Below, one piece after another: positions 60,945 through 64,000 of a DNA stretch of 64,000 bases (position 1 is its first letter; each line of letters begins with the position of its first letter). The notes below the pieces were generated by a model. That model was given only the letters and a program-made list of their open reading frames with translations. It searched no databases and was not told where the DNA came from. The DNA is from Eulemur rufifrons (Eukaryota; Chordata; Mammalia; Primates; Lemuridae). The position numbers and the translations under genes are program-made. The stretch spans positions 64,859,501 through 64,923,500 of the forward strand of contig NC_090983.1 in the NCBI RefSeq assembly GCF_041146395.1. The letters run 5' to 3'.

Positions 60945-61520
60945 AAAGCAGACTAAGATTTATCCTAGGGATGCAAGTATGGTTCAACATATGCAAATCA
61001 ATAAACGTGATACATCAACGGAACAAAGGACAAAAACCACATGATCATCTCAACAGATGCAGAAAAAGCATTTGATAAAATTAAACATTTCTTCATGATA
61101 GAAGCTCTCAACCAATTAGGTCCAGAGGTAATGTACCTCAACAAAGCCATAGTTAACATAATAGTGAATGGGAAAAAGTTGAAAGCTTGCCGTCTAAGAA
61201 CTAGAACAAGAAAAGGATGCCTACTTTCACCACTCTTATTCAACACAGTACTGTAAATCCTAGTCAGAATGATCAGGCAAGAGAAAGAAATAAAGGGCAT
61301 CCAAATGGAAATGAACAAGTCAAATTGTCCCTCTTTGTAGAAACGTGATCTTATATACAGCAAAACCTAAAGATTCCACCAAAAGAATTCTTAGAACACA
61401 TAAACAAATTTAGTAAAGTTACAAGAGATAAAATCAACATACAAAAAACAGTAGCATTTTTACACATCAATAACAAACTAGCTCAAAAAGAAATCAAGAA
61501 AGCAATCCATTTACAATAGG

Positions 61521-61558
<38 letters not shown>

Positions 61559-62790
61559 AATAAATTTGACCAAAGAGGTGTAAGATCTCTACAATAAAAA
61601 TTATAACGCTCTGATGAAAGAAATTGAAGAGGACACAAAAAATGAAAAGACATAACATGTTCATGGATTGAAAGAATTAATATTGTGAAAAATGACAATA
61701 CTACCCCAAAGCGATGTACAGATTCAATGCAGTCCCTATCAAAATACCAATGACAGTCTTCACAGAAATAGAAAAAACAATCACAAAATGTGGATGGAAC
61801 CACAAAAGACCCTGAATAGCCAAAGTCATCTTGAGCGAAAAGAATAAAGTTGAAGGCATCATACGGTACCTGACCTCAAAATATACTACAAAACTATGGT
61901 AATCCAAACAGCGTAGTACTGGCATAAAAACAGACACACAGACCAATGGAACAGAATAGAGAACCCAGAAATAAATCCATGTATTTACAGCCAACTGATT
62001 TTAGAAAGGAGAGTCTCTTCAAAAATTGTATTGGGAAAACTGGATATCCATACACAAAAGAGTGAAACTAGACCCCTATCTCTCACCAAATAAAAAACTC
62101 CAAGTAGATTAAAGACCTAAAGGTAAAACCCAAAACTAGGACACTACTTTAAAAAAAAAAAAAAAATGTAGAGGAAATGTTTCAGGACATTGGTCTGGGC
62201 AAAAACTTTATGGATAAGACCTCAAAAGCACAGGCAACCAAAGCAAAAATAAAAAAATGAGATTATATCAAACTAAAAAGCATCTTTCTGTACAGCAAAG
62301 GAAACAATCAACAGACAACCTATAGACTGAGAGAGATTATTTGCAACTATTTATCTGCAAGGGATTAATATCCAGAATGTACAGGAACTCCAACAAATCA
62401 ACAGCAAAAAAACAAATAATCCAATTTAAAGAATGGACAAGGGACCTGAATAGACATTTCTCAAAAGAAGTAATAAAAATGACTAACGAGTATATGAAAA
62501 AATGCTCAACCTCATTATTCATCAGGAAAATGCAAATCAAAACCACAACGAGATATCATCTCACCCCAGTTAGAAGGGTTATTATCAAAAAGACAAAAAA
62601 TAACAAATGTTGGTGAGGATGTAAAGAAAAGGGAACTCTTATACACTGTTGATAGGAATGTAAATTAGTACAGCCATTATGGAAAACAGTATAGAGGTTC
62701 AGCATAGAACTACCATATGATCCAACAATCCCACTACTGGGTATCTATCCAAAGGAAATGACATTAGTATGTCAAAGAGATATCACCTGA
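60945..62790 (+). mobile_element. L1 ORF2 fragment, about 1.8 kb, sense
   Basis: Encodes L1 reverse-transcriptase phrases in broken frames: [37 protein letters not shown] (stop where L1 continues), then the ORF2 C-terminal region with FSKEVIKMTNEYMKKCSTS and [11 protein letters not shown]. Many stops and a CA repeat interrupt it. It is truncated at both ends and inactive. Confidence 0.9.
61521..61556. repeat. (CA)n microsatellite inside L1
   Basis: About 16 CA units beginning 'cacacatacacacacac', embedded in the L1 ORF2 relic. Confidence 0.9.
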
Positions 62791-64000
62791 TATCTTGAGC
62801 CTATCAGCAGAGTTTAAAAGGCACAATCCTCTCCCTGGAGGAAGTCTGTGGAGAGAAAGAACTGGATCCTGAAGAGGAAAAGGTTTAGACCATCTACGTC
62901 ATGGAGATATTAGTGAGTCAACAAAAAGCCAGTAAACAGTAATGTTGGTAAATAAAACTATGTCATAATGTCATACTTCTCAGTGTGCAAATTTCTTAGT
63001 AGGACTCTCAAAAATGTCCCTAAAAATCAAGAACTCAGAATTGTTAAACATAACAGGTTAGGTGGTCCTGAACGCTGGCCCTGGGTTGAGAGTCAGCTAT
63101 AGTAGAGGGTCATATCACACTCTTATTTCCAAAGCTAGAAAATCTAAACTTCTCTATCTTCTGTTAAAGTTGGGGAAATAATTATTCCAAAGTGTAAACC
63201 TGATCAGTTTCCCTGAGGAGCAAAGACTCTTGGGCTTTGATTATTTATCATCCTAACTGTTGTTTTCTTGGAAACATTTCAGCAATGAATTTAGTTAATC
63301 CTGAGGAAAGAACCTCCAATTACATAAGTAAAAGGCAAACACATCACCTCAGTTCTTGACTCTTTGTCAAAACATAGTGAACATGTCTCTGCCAAAGTCA
63401 AAACTTGTCCCTTCATCACATTTCTCACATCCAGAAAATCATCTGTACCACTGAAATTGTTTTGTTATTCTCCAAAACATGCACATGTGATAAAAATGTT
63501 TCCTAGGGAATTCCCACCAAGCCGGAGATACTGCTCTCCTACCAAAACACATTACTGATCCTTGTTACACACTCCTGCCAACACTAGCTTTCTTCATCTG
63601 TGATCTACCCTTATATTCCCAAATTTCATTTCTGCTCATATCAGAAGCAGGTAACTAGCCCTAGGGTACTCTCGTCAGTATTTTTTTACTCTCCCCACCA
63701 ATCTCAGGTGTCTGCATCTAACCTCTCTAATGCTTCTTGTATCCACGATGGTCACCAAACCCTCTGAGCTTCAGTTTCTTCATCTATAAAGGGAGCAGGA
63801 AGAGAACGGACTCCAAGGTCTCCATGAGCTCTGTAAATCTACAGTTCCTTGGTGTCTGTGTACAAGGTTAAGTGAATACAACGTCAACTATATCTACTTC
63901 TTGTTCAGTCTCTTATGTCATTGTTCTATAGATATCCTAGTAGAGTATTTCTTCATCTGAGAATTCTACAATTTAAAGTCTGTGGAGAAAGTTCGGTTTA
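62791..64000. other. Intergenic stretch to window end
   Basis: No gene is recognised. A weak sense MIR-like piece ('ctgagcttcagtttcttcatctataaaggg') is at about 63755-63800. In human LY75 lies beyond PLA2R1 in this direction, but none of its first-exon features (CpG-rich start, signal peptide, ricin-type domain) is seen. Confidence 0.5.

Overview
The window is nuclear DNA from a primate, most likely a strepsirrhine (lemur or relative). Four Alu elements carry the strepsirrhine-type segment between the two arms, 'tatggacarctaaaaa…tatagaaaaaattagccg', and L1 tails end in the '…tttgtacccccataatattctgaaat' 3' UTR I associate with lemur L1. The species cannot be named from this sequence. There are no bacterial-style genes, CRISPR arrays or operons.

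Bases 1-34.5 kb hold the 3' half of one gene on the + strand, which I recognise as PLA2R1, the M-type secretory phospholipase A2 receptor (mannose-receptor family). I find 17 consecutive coding exons with canonical AG/GT borders and unbroken phase. Together they encode the last 735 residues: the second half of C-type lectin-like domain (CTLD) 4, CTLD5-8, the membrane-spanning helix and the short cytoplasmic tail, with the stop at 33468-33470. The 5' half of the gene lies to the left, outside the window. Introns carry MIR, L2, MER5/MER20-like and L1 relics, an MLT1 LTR and three young Alus.

Bases 34.5-64 kb look intergenic. They contain a broken 5S rRNA pseudogene, L1 fragments (including a head-to-head pair of L1 3' ends), MLT1-type LTRs, a fossil mariner transposase end, L2/MIR relics, a fourth Alu and a small CpG-rich cluster near 49.85-50.13 kb. 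In human the next gene in this direction is LY75, but I see none of its exons here.

The window does not show a new multi-gene system. The most interesting points concern PLA2R1 processing: an in-frame stop just past one donor that could make a soluble receptor, an antisense Alu wedged 33 bp from a 3' splice site, an inverted Alu pair bracketing two exons, and a changed endocytosis motif in the tail.
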